A stretch of 64,000 nt of DNA from Gordius sp. MW1. Taxonomy: Eukaryota > Nematomorpha > Gordioida > Gordea > Gordiidae. Below are positions 21,333 to 34,409 of the stretch, piece after piece (the first letter of the stretch is position 1; each line of letters starts with the position of its first letter). Position numbers and translations under genes: made by a program. The stretch spans positions 1,488,001 to 1,552,000 of the forward strand of contig OZ038527.1 of NCBI GenBank assembly GCA_964036665.1, read 5' to 3'. A model generated the notes under the pieces. The model did no database searches and was not told where the DNA came from. It was given only the letters and a program-made list of their open reading frames with translations.

Positions 21333-22660
21333 GTATTGCATATGATGAAAACAAATTATAAAAAATTATTATTGTTTTACTCCTTAATAATTTATCAAGA
21401 ATGTTATCAATGGTAAAAAAATTTTGTTTTAGGAACAGCATTTTTCGTAATATTTAATAGCCCGAAATAATTCATTAAGACACTAAACATTTATATTTCA
21501 ATCTTTGGTTTTATAATTTAGTGACCCCATAAGATTATTGAAAACTATTTTAGCTGTGTATTTAATATTATATCTATTTCTAATTATATTTGTTAAACTT
21601 AGTCTTAATAAACTAGGATTATTACAAGGTTTTTCATAATAAAACTTGGTCTTAAACACGCCAGAGGCTCCGCCCTTGAGGCCTGGCTGTTTTTATGCTA
21701 AGCAACCACCTTATTTTTTCTATAGTATTTAAGTTTGCTATGCAATTTTTTGACAGGAGACGAGAAGACGACACTACAGTTTTTAAGATGCGAATATTTT
21801 TTATATGAAAAAATTAATCATATTTGCTTAATTTGTATCATAATTCATAAGTAACTGAAAAATCAAATTTTCTTAAAGTTAATACCATGGGCTTAGCCAG
21901 AGGGAAGCAGGGAGAAGCGGCTGCCCCCTTCTAAATCCAATTTTTTTTCTAATTTATTTAAATTTTGACTAAACTTTCAAAAAAAATTATCATTTTGCCC
22001 CTTCATTAATCATTATTGCCCCCCTCTAATTCCACTGCTGGTTACGCCAATAGATAAAACACTCAATAACATCAATATTGGTGTATCGGAAACTTTGGCC
22101 GCAGGTTGAATAACGTCTAACAAGCAAGACCACAAATGGATTGTTACAGAATTTCGAATAAAATCATTTTCAAACAGTAAAATAGCAAGTGGATAGAATC
22201 GTTTTATTAATTTTTTTAATATATATATAAAATCTAATAATAATTTTTTTGTTATAGATTATAATATTATTTTTTTACTCTAAATTTTAAGAACCCTCCC
22301 TTTGGGGTTTACGGAGTAGGGCTGTGCCATATTGGAAGAAAATGATACTTAAATAAGTTATTATAGTCTTACTCAATTTTACGAATAATAAAAATTAATC
22401 CCAAAATTCGGAAGGCAAGTGAATTTTTCATTTTATAATTTTAATAAATAATTAACGTTAAAATAAGCATTAAACGATCTAAAATTGTGACATCATGAAG
22501 CCGTTTGTTGCTTATCTAAATATATAAAGCGCAAAGTGTTTTAAAACGTTTTTCCTATTTAAACTTTATTTGAATTCTACCTACAATTTAATTAATAGTT
22601 GTGAAGTTCAGTCCTTCAAACTCGCCAGAGGCCCAGCCCCTAAACTCTCTCAGTGTTTTG
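21333..22660. repeat. Duplicated unit spacer up to the Gypsy junction
   Basis: Copy of the 6017-7053 plus 10280-10560 spacer, but uninterrupted at about 22375-22400 where the other copy carries the non-LTR element. It ends abruptly at about 22660, inside AGTGTTTTG, where Gypsy pol begins. The same sequence continues normally at 10566 and 30839. Includes a CATGGGCTTAGCC-family MITE at about 21886-22055. Confidence 0.65.
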
Positions 22661-24660
22661 GGAAACTCAGACTTTGCATCGACTATCGTTTTACAGTTAA
22701 CAAATATGCTCAAGGATTACGGTACCCGCTTCCCAGGATTGACGATTTGCTCACTAAACTGGAAAACGCAGCGTACTTCACGAATATTGATCTGGCCAAG
22801 GCGTACCACCAATTGGGCGTGAGCTGGGAAACAAGCCTCTTTCTAACAATTTCAACGCACAAGGGACTTTTAAGAGTTAAGCGAATGCCATTTGGACTTA
22901 ATTGTGCACCGGCCATTTTCCAGAAAACTATGGACCAATTATTTGGGGGCATGGAAGGTGTGGTGGTATACATGGACGACTTATTGATAGTGGGTGATTC
23001 AGAGGAGGTCCACAACAGCCGATTGCATAAAGTGCTCACCACGTTGCACAAATGGGGTTTTAGACCAAACTTTTCCAAAACGGTGATTGGTGTAACACAA
23101 GTGACGTTCTTGGGATACATTATCAGCAACCAAGGAATAAAGGTGAATGACGAGAAGGTTAAAGTGGTTAGCGATTGGAAACACCTAACTAACAAAACGG
23201 AAGTTAAATCCTTTTTGGAGCTGACGTCGTACTTCGCAAAGTTTATCAAAAATTACGCCCAGTTAATACAACCCATTCAAAGGTTAACAAGAGCGAATGT
23301 AGCCTTCCACTGGGACGAAGAGCAACAGTTAGCCTTCGGAAACATCAAGAATGCGTTCGTTACCCCACCAGTATTAGCCTATTTCAACGGAGATTGGGAG
23401 ACGGGGTTAGTAGTCGATGCGTCGGGAAAAGGTCTAGGGGCGATCTTGCAACAACGACCGCCAGGTGGAGAGTGGAGAGTGGTGGCCTACGCGTCAAGAG
23501 CTCTAAGCGAGGTGGAGGGGCGATACTCTACGATCGAGCGCGAGGCTTTTGCCGTCGTCTAAGGACTAAAGAAATTTAATGATTTTGTTCAGGGAAGGGA
23601 GATTATTGTAATAACGGACCACAAGCCGTTGACTTACATATTTGATCAAAGCAAGAGAGGGAAAGAACAATGGTCTCCTCGCCTTACACGTTGGGCGATA
23701 TTCGTATCGGGTTAAGCGGCCAAATTCGTTTACAATAAAGGTGAGGATAACGCGGCCGACTTTATCTAGACAACCAAGCGAACAGGCCTTCCAAGTTACC
23801 GAAGAGGTGCTAGAGGATACCGCGAACGCGTTTATCTCACTGGAAGTTATACAACAATACACCGCCACCGACAAGACATTACGGCAGCTCAAAGAGTGGA
23901 TTAGGGGTACGCGCTATACAACAGTAGTGGTCGGGCCAATGCTACACTACCAAAAGTACCTACCTAAGCTGCACGAATCAAGGGGAGTTATTTTTTACAA
24001 GGGCCGAAGGGTAGTGGTGCCAATGAGGCTAAGATGCAGGGTGTTAAAAAGATTACACCAGGGCCACGTGGGGGTCAAACGGATGCTGCAGGTAGCGGCA
24101 CAATATGTTTGGTGGCTATCCTTAACGCGGGACATCTCAGACCTAACGAAGAGTTGCAAGAGGTGCAACATCACGGCCGCCGCAGCGAAAAGGGCGCCTT
24201 TGATTAAGTGCGATGAGAACGCTAAACCTTGGACCCAAGTTCATGTCGATTTGTTTGGGCCGGTGCGGGGTAGATCCTATTTAGTTATGGTGGACAGCGG
24301 GACGAAGTGGGTCGAGGTTTTCAAGCTAGAGGGTACATCAACCGAAGTGATAATCAATAAGCTGTCCGAAGCGTTCGCGAGGTTTGGAAACCCGCCCTGC
24401 CTAGTATCGGATAATGGCCCCCAGTTTAGGAGTCAAGAGATGCGAACATTTTGCAATCGAAAGGGAATACGTCAGGGGTGGTCAGCGCCCTACCATCCGG
24501 CGTCTAATGGACTAGCCGAGAGGTATGTTCGGTTAGCAAAGGAAGCAATAGTCCGCAACGTGTCCGACATAGGGTTAAACATGTTCCTGGAGAATTACAG
24601 AGCAACGGTGCACCAAACGACGCGTGTAAGCCCGGCCGAGGGTATGCTCAAGAGGAAGGG
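22661..24660 (+). pseudogene. Ty3/Gypsy pol fragment: RT, RNase H, integrase
   Basis: Plus-strand polyprotein fragment with no gag, protease or LTR attached. RT: LCIDYR, AYFTNIDLAKAYHQ, MPFGLNCAPAIFQ, catalytic YMDDLLIVG (about 22970). RNase H: DASGKGLGAIL, IEREAFAVV, TDHKPLTYI. Integrase: zinc finger H-x3-H...C-x2-C (HQGHVGVKRM...SCKRCN), catalytic D (VHVDLFGP), D (VSDNGPQF) and E (SNGLAERYV). Stops interrupt it at about 23560, 23713 and 23767. The left edge cuts into the unit spacer without an LTR. The right edge at 24660 joins an inverted gag-protease copy, so the integrase C-terminus is missing. Confidence 0.9.
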
Positions 24661-26493
24661 GACGTTGTTAAGCTCCGGAGCCCTGGGACGGGCATTGTGT
24701 TCACCCGCTTTTGTAGCGGCATCGTTATTGGAAAACGTTGGCCGGGCACCTTGACTGGCCGTCGTTGGTAAGGGGCTTGCATCTAATGGCTTGTTTGCAA
24801 TGGGACTCGATCGTGCGGGTGTATTCCGGTCCGGCCACCCATTTTCATGTCCCACCATCCTCCGTCCCAACATTTTTCTTGGTCTCACTTGATCCCAATG
24901 TCGATGGTGGCTTTTCCCTCGGGCCCTAATATTGAACGAGCGCGCCCCGCGCTTGGAAATAATGGTTCCCTCAACCCATCTATCGGGCCCCAGGAAATAC
25001 GCACCCATACTGGGTCTCCGACTTCGAACGTCGCTGGGTGGGTAGCCGCCCTTTTTGCTACTGCTCTGACCTTTCGCTAAGTTTGCGACACCCGGCGTTG
25101 GCCACCATACATATTGAGCTGTGGCCTGTTTACCCTTGATGGCAGCCATGGCGCGATATCGATCTTGATCCGGTGCCGTGCTTCTAGAGTCAGGCCTATC
25201 GGGGTTGGGTGGCCTTACAGATTGTCGCTGAGATGCGGAGCTCGGGACACTAGAAACCGCTTGCGCTGGTGCTACGACGCTTGGTTGTTGTGGTACCTGA
25301 CCAATCAAACCGATTTGCTGATGGCCTGGGCAACCAACTGGGCCCGGCATTACGACGGGTGGAAAACTCCAGCTACCGGGTGGGCTGGCTCTTGGGCCCG
25401 CACCGAACGGAGGCAATTGACCACATTGACTTCCAATACTCACGGAATCCCTAGGACTCGGCTCTTCCGGGGCCTTCGCCTCGACGAAATTCACTATGTA
25501 GCGCTCCGTGACGGTTCGCGAATTCCATTTGGCTAGCTCCCATACGTTTTTTCCGAACTCTTTTATCCAGTTCGTTCCGAGTAAAGGCGATCCCTTTACA
25601 TCCGCCACTAACAGCGGCAGGCGCTTCCGGGTGGAACCTAGACGGGCCTCTGCTGTTACGTCTCCGATAATCTTTATCTCCTTGCCGCCGAACGCATGTA
25701 CGGAAGGTATCGGGTTTGTTTGCACCGGTAAACGCTCCTTCCACAAGTTAGCCGGCACGATTGTAACGGTGGAGCCCGTGTCTATAAGAAAAGTTATCAA
25801 GGTGTTATTAACATATAAATCAATAGTCAAAATATCTAATGCATGGCCGAACCTGGTCATAATCGGGCCCGTCCTCGTCGCGTCGACCGCAAATGCTCGT
25901 CCCCTGGCTGGTGCATAGTCCTTAGGCCTTCGCCGATTGCCTCCCGACCTAGGGCGATTTCCATGGCCTTGTCCCATTTGAGGTCCTTTTCGGCCATCAA
26001 CGCGGCTTGCACCGTTGGGTCGTAGAGCCCTAAAATCAGCTGATCGAGCATTCTGGCCGATAATTCCCCGGGCTGAAAACCGCAGTCCTTTGATGCCTCT
26101 TTTAGCCTTCGAATATAACGCATGAGTTCCTCCCCGGGCATTTGACGAATATTTCCAAACCTAAATCTCTGCGCCAGCGGGCAGGTATGCCCTTTAAATA
26201 CTCTCCTTGCCCTCTTGGTCGCTTCCTCGAAAGTCCATTCAGTAGGGTTATCCGGGTACGCGTCGTCCGCGATAACCTTAAATGCCTCCGCCGATAACGA
26301 ACTTAGGAATCTGCACGTTTTCTGGGTATCCGATACCGTCCCTGATTGCGCCTTAATGTTGGCCACGAATTGAATTATGAATGTTTCAATAGCATCGGAT
26401 AACCGGAATAAATCCATAATGCTTCGATCCATTCCCTCTTTTGATTTATTTCCCGGTAGGTTCTCACGACGCCAAATGTTGCGATCTTAACGA
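24661..26493 (-). mobile_element. Internally deleted Ty3/Gypsy element, inverted copy
   Basis: On the minus strand: 17 bp of LTR end and PBS region (26461-26493), Gag (26432-25857, starting MDRSIMDLFRLSD with a QKTCRFL and EEATKRARRVFKG body), aspartic protease (FLIDTGSTVTIV, then LLGTNW), a proline-rich spacer, a scrap of integrase zinc finger (QYVWW) and the integrase GPY/F-like tail. RT, RNase H and the integrase catalytic core are missing. It is the mirror image of 26749-28567 and shares its internal deletion. Its own 3' LTR is absent. The Gag frame is open over 191 residues. Confidence 0.85.
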
Positions 26494-26494
26494 T

Positions 26495-28899
26495 GATAAT
26501 TGACGAAATGTAACTTACGCTTAAGTTCTATCATACTGGTGCAGTAAAAGTCAACGCAACAGATGGCATTATCTTCCTTATCGCGTGATATCGCGTGATA
26601 TTTCCTTATCGCGTGATATATATAGTTTTTATCGCATTTATTCTCGTTGTGATATATTTTCTCGCGTACATAGATCGCATGTTTCGGCGCGCGTTTCCTT
26701 GGAAAGGGAATAGATTTCTAATAAAGTCAAATCGATAAGATCTCAACATTTGGCGTCGTGAGAACCTACCTGGAAATAAATCAAAAGAGGGAATGGATCG
26801 GAACATTATGGATTTATTCCGGTTATCCGATGCTATTGAAACATTCCTAATTCAATTTGAGGCCAATATCAAGGCGCAATCAGGGACGTTATCGGATACC
26901 CAGAAAACGTGCAGATTCCTAAGTTCGTTATCGGCGGAGGCATTTAAGGTTATTGCGGACGACGCGTACCAGGATAACCCTACTGAATGGACTTTCGAGG
27001 AAGCGACCAAGAGGGCAAGGAGAGTATTTAAAGGGCATACCTGCCCGCTGGCGCAGAGATTCAGGTTTGGAAATATTCGTCAAATGCCCTAGGAGGAACT
27101 CATGCGTTATATTCGAAGGCTAAAAGAGGCATCAAAGGACTGCGGTTTTCAGCCCGGGGAATTATCGGCCAGAATGCTCGATCAGCTGATTTTAGGGCTC
27201 TACGACCCAACGGTGCAAGCCGCGTTGATGGCCGAAAAGGACCTCAAATGAAACAAGGCCATGGAAATCGCCCTAGGTCGGGAGGCAATCGACGAAGGCC
27301 TAAGGACTATGCACCAGCCAGGGGACGAGGCATTTGCGGTCGACGCGACGAGGACGGGCCCGAGTATGACCAGGTTCGGCCATGCATTAGATATTTTGAC
27401 TATTGATTTATATGTTAATAACACCTTGATAACTTTTCTTATGGACATGGGCTCCACCGTTACAATCGTGCCGGCTAACTTGTGGAAGGAGCGTTTACCG
27501 GTGCAAACAAACCCGATACCTTCCGTACATGCGTTCGGCGGCAAGGAGATAAAGATTATCGGGGACGTAACAGCCGAGGCCCGTCTGGGTTCCACCCGGA
27601 AGCGCCTGCCGCTGTTAGTGGCGGATGTAAAGGGACCGCCTCTACTCGGAACGAACTGGATAAAAGAGTTCGGAAAAATCGTATGGGAGCTAGCCAAATG
27701 GAATTCGCGAACCGTCATGGAGCGCTACATAGTGAATTTCGTCGAGGCGAAGGCCCCGGAAGAGCCGAGTCCTAGGGATTCCGTGAGTATTGGAAGTCAA
27801 TGTGGTCAATTGCCTCCGTTCGGTGCGGGCCCAAGGGCCAGCCCACCCGGTAGCTGGAGTTTTCCACCGGTCGTAATGCCGGGCCCAGTTGGTTGCCCAG
27901 GCCATCAGCAAATCGGTTTGATTGGTCAGGTACCACAACAACCAAGCTTCGTAGCACCAGCGCAAACGGTTTCTAGTGTCCCGAGCTCCGCATCTCAGCG
28001 ACAATCTGTAAGGCCACCCAACCCCGTAGGCCTGACTCTAGGAGCACGGCACCAGATCAAGATCGATATCGCGCCATGGCTGCCATCAAGGGTAAACAGG
28101 CCGCAGCTCAATATGTATGGTGGCCAACGCCGGGTGTCGCGAACTTAGCGAAAGGTTGCAGAGCAGTAGCAAAAAGGGCGGCTACCCACCCAGCGACGTT
28201 CGAAGTCGGAGACCCAGTATGGGTGCGTATGTTCCTGGGGCCCGATAGATGGGTGGAGGGAACCATTATTTCCTAGCGCGGGGCACGCTCGTTCAATATT
28301 AGGGCCCGAGGGAAAAGCCACCATCGACATTGGGATCAAGTGAGACCAAGAAAAATGTTGGGACGGAGGATGGTGGGACATAAAAATGGGTGGCCGGACC
28401 GGAATACACCCGCACGATTGAGTCCCATTGCAAACAAGCCATTAGATGCAAGCCCCTTACCAACGACGGCCAGTCAAGGTGCCCGGCCAACGTTTTCCAA
28501 TAACGATGCCGCTACAAAAGCGGGTGAACACAATGCCCTTCCCAGGGCTCCGGAGCTTAACAACGTCCCGCCTGAAGGTAGCTACCCGCGCCGGGTACGA
28601 CAGGCCCCAAGCTACCTAAAACACTATCTTTGTGAAAAGGGGGGAAGTGTAGAGGATAATTGACGAAATGTAACTTACGCTTAAGTTCTATCATACTGGT
28701 GGAGTAAAAGTCAACGCAACAGATGGCATTATCTTCCTTATCGCGTGATATTTCCTTATCGCGTGATATATATACATTTTTTATCGCATTTATTCTCGTT
28801 GTGATATATTTTCTCGCTTACATAGATGCATGTTTCGGCGCGCGTTTCCTTGGAAAGGGAATAGATTTCTTATAAAGTCAAATCGATAAGATCTCAACA
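26495..28899 (+). mobile_element. Internally deleted Ty3/Gypsy element with two LTRs
   Basis: The 5' LTR 26495-26748 (first about 7 bp lost) and 3' LTR 28648-28899 share GATAATTGACGAAATG starts and ATCTCAACA ends. After the 5' LTR comes a PBS-like TGGCGTCGTGAGAAC (26751-26765), and directly before the 3' LTR a polypurine tract AAAAGGGGGGAAG. Gag starts at 26793 (MDRNIMDLFRLSD) and is cut by a stop at 27090. Protease follows with FLMDMGSTVTIV, the catalytic D-T-G changed to D-M-G. Then come a proline-rich spacer and the integrase tail (GDPVWVRM). RT, RNase H and the integrase core are deleted. It is non-autonomous. Confidence 0.85.
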
Positions 28900-29660
28900 A
28901 TTATAAGGTCTAAATTTATTGTAATATCTAAAAAATACAATATGCCTATAATAGCATTGAGTTATTTGAGAGTAATTTTATCTTGTGTTCTTTGGTTGCT
29001 AAATTTCACTATACTCAACTCTTTCATATGTAATAAGTAATTTAAAACTATTTTTGTTAGGCATATCAATTAACTCTTCTTCATCTTCATCTCCTGTTAA
29101 CTCACTCTCAGATTCATGACTACTCATGTAGGTAGATGTAATCATAAGAATCATCAATAACTAATTGATAAAATGTTATAACTGTTAATACCATCTTCAT
29201 CTTCAGACAAAGAAAGAACTATCAAAAATGTTGCAGTTTTTAAGATTAGACATATAAAAAAATCAAAAAATGTGAAAAAACTACACAAATAAGCACTTTA
29301 AATTACCACGAGAAAAAATTAACTTGTGAAAATTAGTGTTAAAAATTTATTTTCAATAAAATGAAATGTATACAAAAAATTTTTCATAAATGGGTTTACG
29401 ATAATGGGTTTTAATAATATATTTCAAAAAAAAATGTTGAAATTTTTTTTTTCATATTATGGAAGGTGGGGTCGTGAAGACCCCGGGCATCTAAAACACG
29501 CTGTATCTTAAAACTATTGGATAAAAACTAGCCAAATTTTGCAGAGATATTCTAGGGTGAATTTTGTTAAGCTACTGAAAAAATGAAATTGTAATATTCA
29601 CTAATTTTTTTTACAGCGTTTTTAAACGGCTTGGGGTCATTATTACCCCACCCGACCGAC
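28900..29660 (-). other. AT-rich stretch with an acidic ORF scrap and GGGGTC hairpins
   Basis: The minus strand near 29050-29125 reads MSSHESESELTGDEDEEEL, the kind of acidic N-terminus seen in several transposases including piggyBac. Two GGGGTC-N5-(G/T)ACCCC hairpins lie at 29468-29484 and 29633-29649. A piggyBac-like remnant is possible but no transposase core is present. No host gene seen. Confidence 0.3.
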
Positions 29661-29689
29661 GGAATGCAATATATGGATCTCCATAAACC

Positions 29690-29945
29690 TAGCTAGGGAC
29701 TTGGTGGAAATAGAGGGGTTCGGGCAAAAAATTAAAAAAAAACTTGGGGACAAATGGCGAAATCAAGTTTCTTAACTTTTTATTATTTTCGTATGCAATC
29801 AATTAAAAAGTAACAAAATACTATCTAAAAAATCTCATAAGCCCGAACCGAATCCTATCTTCGTGCCCGCCCGAAAATAAAAATTTAGGACAGTTGCCCG
29901 GCCCGTGGGCCGGACCAGGCCTGTTCGGGCGGCGGGCCGGGCAAT
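29690..29945. repeat. CCCGCCCG/GGGCCGGGC-rich element end fragment
   Basis: AT-rich body bounded by GGGGTTCGGGC and CCCGCCCGAAAATA...GGCCCGTGGGCCGG...GGCGGGCCGGGC. A relative sits at 37275-37640. Likely ends of a hAT-like element of the same style as 34570-35799. No TSD resolved. Confidence 0.4.
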
Positions 29946-31404
29946 CGGATCTATGATTTGTATCATAAGTAACTGAAAAATCTAACTTAAAGTAAATACC
30001 ATGAGCTTAGCCAGAGGGAGGCAGGGAGGGGGCTGCCTCCTTTTAAATCCATTTTTTTTTAATTTATTTAAATTGTGACTAAACTTTCGAAAAAAATTAT
30101 CATTTTGACCCTTCCTTAATCATTATTGCCCCCCTTTAATTCCAATGCTGGCTACGCCAATAGATAAAACACTAAATACCCTTTAATTCCAATGCTGGCT
30201 ACGCCAATAGATAAAACACTAAATAACATCAATAGTTTGAGCAAAGCCCTGATCGGTCTTCAGATACTTTGGCAAGAGTTTGAATAAGTGTTCTGGCTAC
30301 CAAGGCTATTAATGGGTTGTTGTTACAGAATTTAGACTTAAATCATTCTCAAACAGTAAAATATCAAGTTCATCCAATTGTTTCATTAATTTTTTTTAAT
30401 ATCTATAAAATCTAAGCATAAATTTTGTGTTATCGTTTAAAATATTATATATTTACTCTAAATTTTAAGAACCCTGCCTTTGGGGTTTACGGAGTAGGCC
30501 TGTGCCATATTGAAAGGAAATGATACTTAAATAAGTTATTATAGTCTTACTCAATTATACGAATAATAAGGATTAATCCCAAAACTCGTAAGGGAAGTGA
30601 ATTTTTCATTTTATAATTTTAATAAATTATTAACGTTAAAATAAGCATTAAAAAAGTTATATTATGTGACGTCATGAAGCCGTTTGTTGCTTATTCAAAT
30701 ATATAAAGCGCAAAGTGTTTTAAAACGTTTTTCCTATTTAAACTTTATTGAATTCTACCTACAATTTAATTAATAATTGTGAAGTTCAGTCCTTCAAACT
30801 CGCGAGAGGCCTAGCCCCTAAACTCTCTCAGTGTTTTGTGCAATTAACCTAAATTAATTAAATTTACTATGCAATTCTTGAACAGAACACGACAGGGTGC
30901 GTCAGTTTTCCTTGGGGGGGGGGGCTGGAGTTGATAAAAGATGCTGAGTTTTTTTAAGGAAAATGTTAAAGATAGAGAAATGCAATGTCACTTTTTTACC
31001 ACCCGACCCGAAAGCTTTTAAAATTTTAAACCCGAACTTAATTCGGACATTTCAAAATTTTCAATTCGGGTTACCCGTGCAGTTCTTTACTTAAAGATAA
31101 GATGGCATGCATCCCTGTACTTCATATAGTTTCTTTATCTCATAAATAATATATATATGCATTATAATTTAATACTATCTACGACAGTCCCAAGTCTGTG
31201 TGCAATAAGTGCAAGGTGTCAGGTCGGAAATTGGCTATAAAAATCTACTTCATCATGAGAGTTCTTAGCAAAACTTTATAACAGAAAGCTGTACCCTAGA
31301 GCTTTTAAGTTACATGAAACTAGTTTCTGGAATTAGTTCCTTTTCTTCAGAGGAACTGTAGGTAACTGTAGTTAGTTGTTACATTAATTCAGTAATTATT
31401 AAAC
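29946..31404. repeat. Segmental duplication, copy 2, left part
   Basis: Matches 6500-7053 and 10279-11138 in order, without the non-LTR insertion at about 30560. Holds a CATGAGCTTAGCC-family MITE (about 30000-30165) whose right end is repeated (30170-30215), and the 117-bp MITE at 30973-31089. Confidence 0.65.
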
Positions 31405-33171
31405 TAAAACTCGGGCCTTCGGCCCTCGTGGGAAGGGGGAGAAGGGAAGGGAAGAGGGGAAGGGAAGGGGGGACGACTCATCTGTACTTCGTATAAATGT
31501 ATCATATTTGCTATGCAATTTATGGGCGAGAAAGGTGGGAAGGGGCGAGAATGCCTATAGGGGGGTATTAAATGCCTAATGATTAATTAATTATTTATAC
31601 AAATTTTCCATTATAGGCAAAATGATATAGGCAAAATGTAATATAGGCAAGGGTTAGGGTTAGATTTAGTGTTTGCATCTAGTTGCGTATTATATTAGTT
31701 TTTATTGATTATGGGTCTAACAAACATTATATTATAAAACAACACAATGTTAAGAATTTGCAGAATTGTTGGGAGAAATTTTTTGTTGAATTTGAACAAT
31801 TTTTAATTAAAAAAATCAAAAATTTGGCCAAAGGTCACTTTTTCTCTATTGGTCAGTACCAACAGATACTCTATAAGTCAATGATAGCCAAAAAAATGGG
31901 GAAAAAATTGTGATGCTCACTTTGGCCAATGGTCATTTTTTTCCATTGGTCAGCAGCCAGGACACGGTAAAAGTGGATATAAATTCATAAGAGTAAAAAA
32001 AACAAAAACAAAAAATTTCGAATCACATTTTGGCCAATGGTCATTTTTTTCCATTGGTCAGCAGCCAGGACACGGTAAAAGTGGATATAAATTTATAATA
32101 GTCAAAAAAAACGAAAAAAAAGTTTTCGAATCACATTTTGGCCAATGGTCATTTTATTCCATTGGTCAGCAGCCAGCGGACGGCCAAAAAGTGATAATAG
32201 CAATGGTAGGAACAGGAACAATCATAATAGTCAAAAAAAAACGAAAAAAATAATTTCGATTCACATTTTGGCCAATGGTCATTTTTTCCATCGGTCAGGA
32301 GCCAGCGGACGGCCAAAAAGTCAAATAGCAATGGTAGTAACAGGAACAATCATAATAGTCAAAAAAAACGAAAAAATAAACTCGGATTCACATTTTGGCC
32401 AATGGTCATTTTTTTCAGTGGTCAGCAGCCAACGGACGGCCAAAAAGTCTTATCAATGATAGTAACAAGAACAATCATAAGAGGCAAAAAAACCCGGGAT
32501 TCTAACCCAAAAACTAGTTAAATTGCATAGCAATTAAAAGTAAACACCTTTTATTTATGTTTATTATATAACATTGGTCAGCAGCCAGCGGACGGCCAAA
32601 AAGTCATAATAGCAATGGTAGAAACAGGAACAATCATAATAGTCAAAAAAAAACGAAAAAAATAATTTCGATTCACATTTTGGCCAATGGTCATTTTTTT
32701 CATTGGTCAGCAGCCAGAGGACGGCCAAAAATTCTTATTATCAATGATAGTAACAAGAACAATCATAAGAGTCAAAAAAAACTCCGGGATTCTAACCCCA
32801 AAACTAGTTAAATTGCATATCAATTAAAAAGTAAGCAACTTTTATTTATGTTTATTATTTAACTAGTTAAATTGCATAGCATTAAAAGTAAACAACTTTT
32901 ATCTATGTTTATTATATAATAGATAATTTAACAAATCTTATATATAACACACCGAGGGAGATAGAGATGAGGGGTGGGGCACCTCTTATGCATTAATTTA
33001 AAAAATAACACAGCGAGGGAGATAGAGATGAGGGGTGGGGCACCTCTTTCTCATGCATTAATTTAAAAAATCGATAACCTAATATACCCAATGCAAATAG
33101 ATAGGGAGGGTAACGGACAACGGACGGACGGACAACCAAAAAACGAGCCCATAAATTGCATAGCAATTAAA
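31405..33171. mobile_element. Hairpin-ended element with CCAAT-box repeats, copy 2
   Basis: Same structure and ends as 14637-16513 but about 110 bp shorter. It interrupts the duplicated segment exactly between sequences that are contiguous at 11130-11145, which shows it moved in after the duplication (or was lost cleanly from the other copy). Seven CCAAT-box units start near 31824, 31922, 32030, 32140, 32268, 32396 and 32680. Confidence 0.7.
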
Positions 33172-34292
33172 AGTTACAGATACTTTTTATAAAATTCAAA
33201 ATTCATTGGTTAGATTAAAAATAATATATTTACACGTCTAGTTTGTGTTTATCTCTTTATAATAAAATTTCCTTTGCGGATTAATCTCAACTACTATTTC
33301 GAATAGAAAACTGATCCTATTAGAAATTACAACTATCTTTTTCAAAGTCGCAAAGGATCCAAAAGTGCATTTACAATCTTATATTAATTCTGATAATACT
33401 GATGGGTCTAAATATATGAAACTTTCATAAATTGAAAACTTTCAATTGCTATGCAATTTGTGGGCTCGCGCCCGTCCGTCCGAACTTGTAATTTTTCAAT
33501 AATTGCGGGAAACGTATACTGGTTTTTAATATCTGTGGACTTATGTATTGTGCTTTCGCAAATAGACTAGCTTATGACCGCTATTTTGATTTCTTCGACC
33601 TCGCCCAAGCCCAAATTCCATCATAGTTTTTGTGCCAATTAATTATTTCCTTTATAAATTTTCTTTGGACAACTTGTCTAGGTTGTTGCTTTATATCGGA
33701 GAAATGCGGAACTGGCATAATAATTCCCTGCAAATTAAAGCTGACCGTTTCTTACATATACTTTATTTAAGCCCGGCCAAAGGCCAAAATCCATTTTTAA
33801 TTTTGTGCCTGCAGGTTTTGACATTCATGATATCTTAGCTTCAAATTACCATTCCCTGCAAAAAATAAGTTTTTTGGCTGAAAATAAATGATGATCTATC
33901 CTCGGTCAAAATTCAAACATTTTGTCCTTTTTCTAAGCTCACTTGAATCTTAATTTTTTGTGCATTTTTGTTAATGTGGGCGGCTAACATTTAGGCCAAA
34001 AATGTATATATTTCTCTGACCCCCTGCATAGAGATTGACCATTTCCCCCTCCCCCCACTTGGCACCCCCCCCCCCCTCTTACCCCACCCTAGAGCGCTGT
34101 GTTTGTTGAACCGAAACCCGACCTCGGGCCGGGTTCGGGTTGAAAATGTTTGAACTTGGGTCGGGTCGGGTTGAAGGCTATGAATCTTATTTTGCATGAT
34201 AGACATTAGAAACCTGCAACGGCCTATTTAGGTCAATCGGCCCGCCTGTCATAAAAAAGTTTACGCTAAATTGTTATATTTTTTAAATAAAC
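33172..34292. repeat. Segmental duplication, copy 2, right part
   Basis: Matches 11139-12230. A short ORF at 33632-33838 parallels 11605-11811 with substitutions and carries no recognisable domain. Not called as a gene. Confidence 0.6.
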
Positions 34293-34409
34293 CTTACGTC
34301 GAACGGTTGGTTATACGTGTTCCTTTTCCTTCTGAAGGAGCTTCAATTGGTATGATAAAAAGCAATCCTTCGTCACATAATCTGTAAGCTGGGCATCTTC
34401 GCCCAAAAC
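34293..34409 (-). pseudogene. IGFBP gene E, single decayed exon
   Basis: The minus strand, after a good acceptor, reads VLGED, then a small deletion removes the Cys codon region present in copy B (KDCKGPAY) and shifts the frame. Beyond the shift the sequence parallels B (LLF-IPIEAPSEGK) and ends in a retained GT donor. The CGCC-bearing exon is absent, because the locus is truncated around 36020 by retrotransposon sequence. Clearly dead. Confidence 0.65.

Noticed and set aside
24738..26025. Plus-strand ORFs over the inverted Gypsy copy, and minus-strand ORFs at 27200-28490
   Set aside because: Antisense shadows of gag and protease. The real frames carry the domain motifs on the opposite strand.
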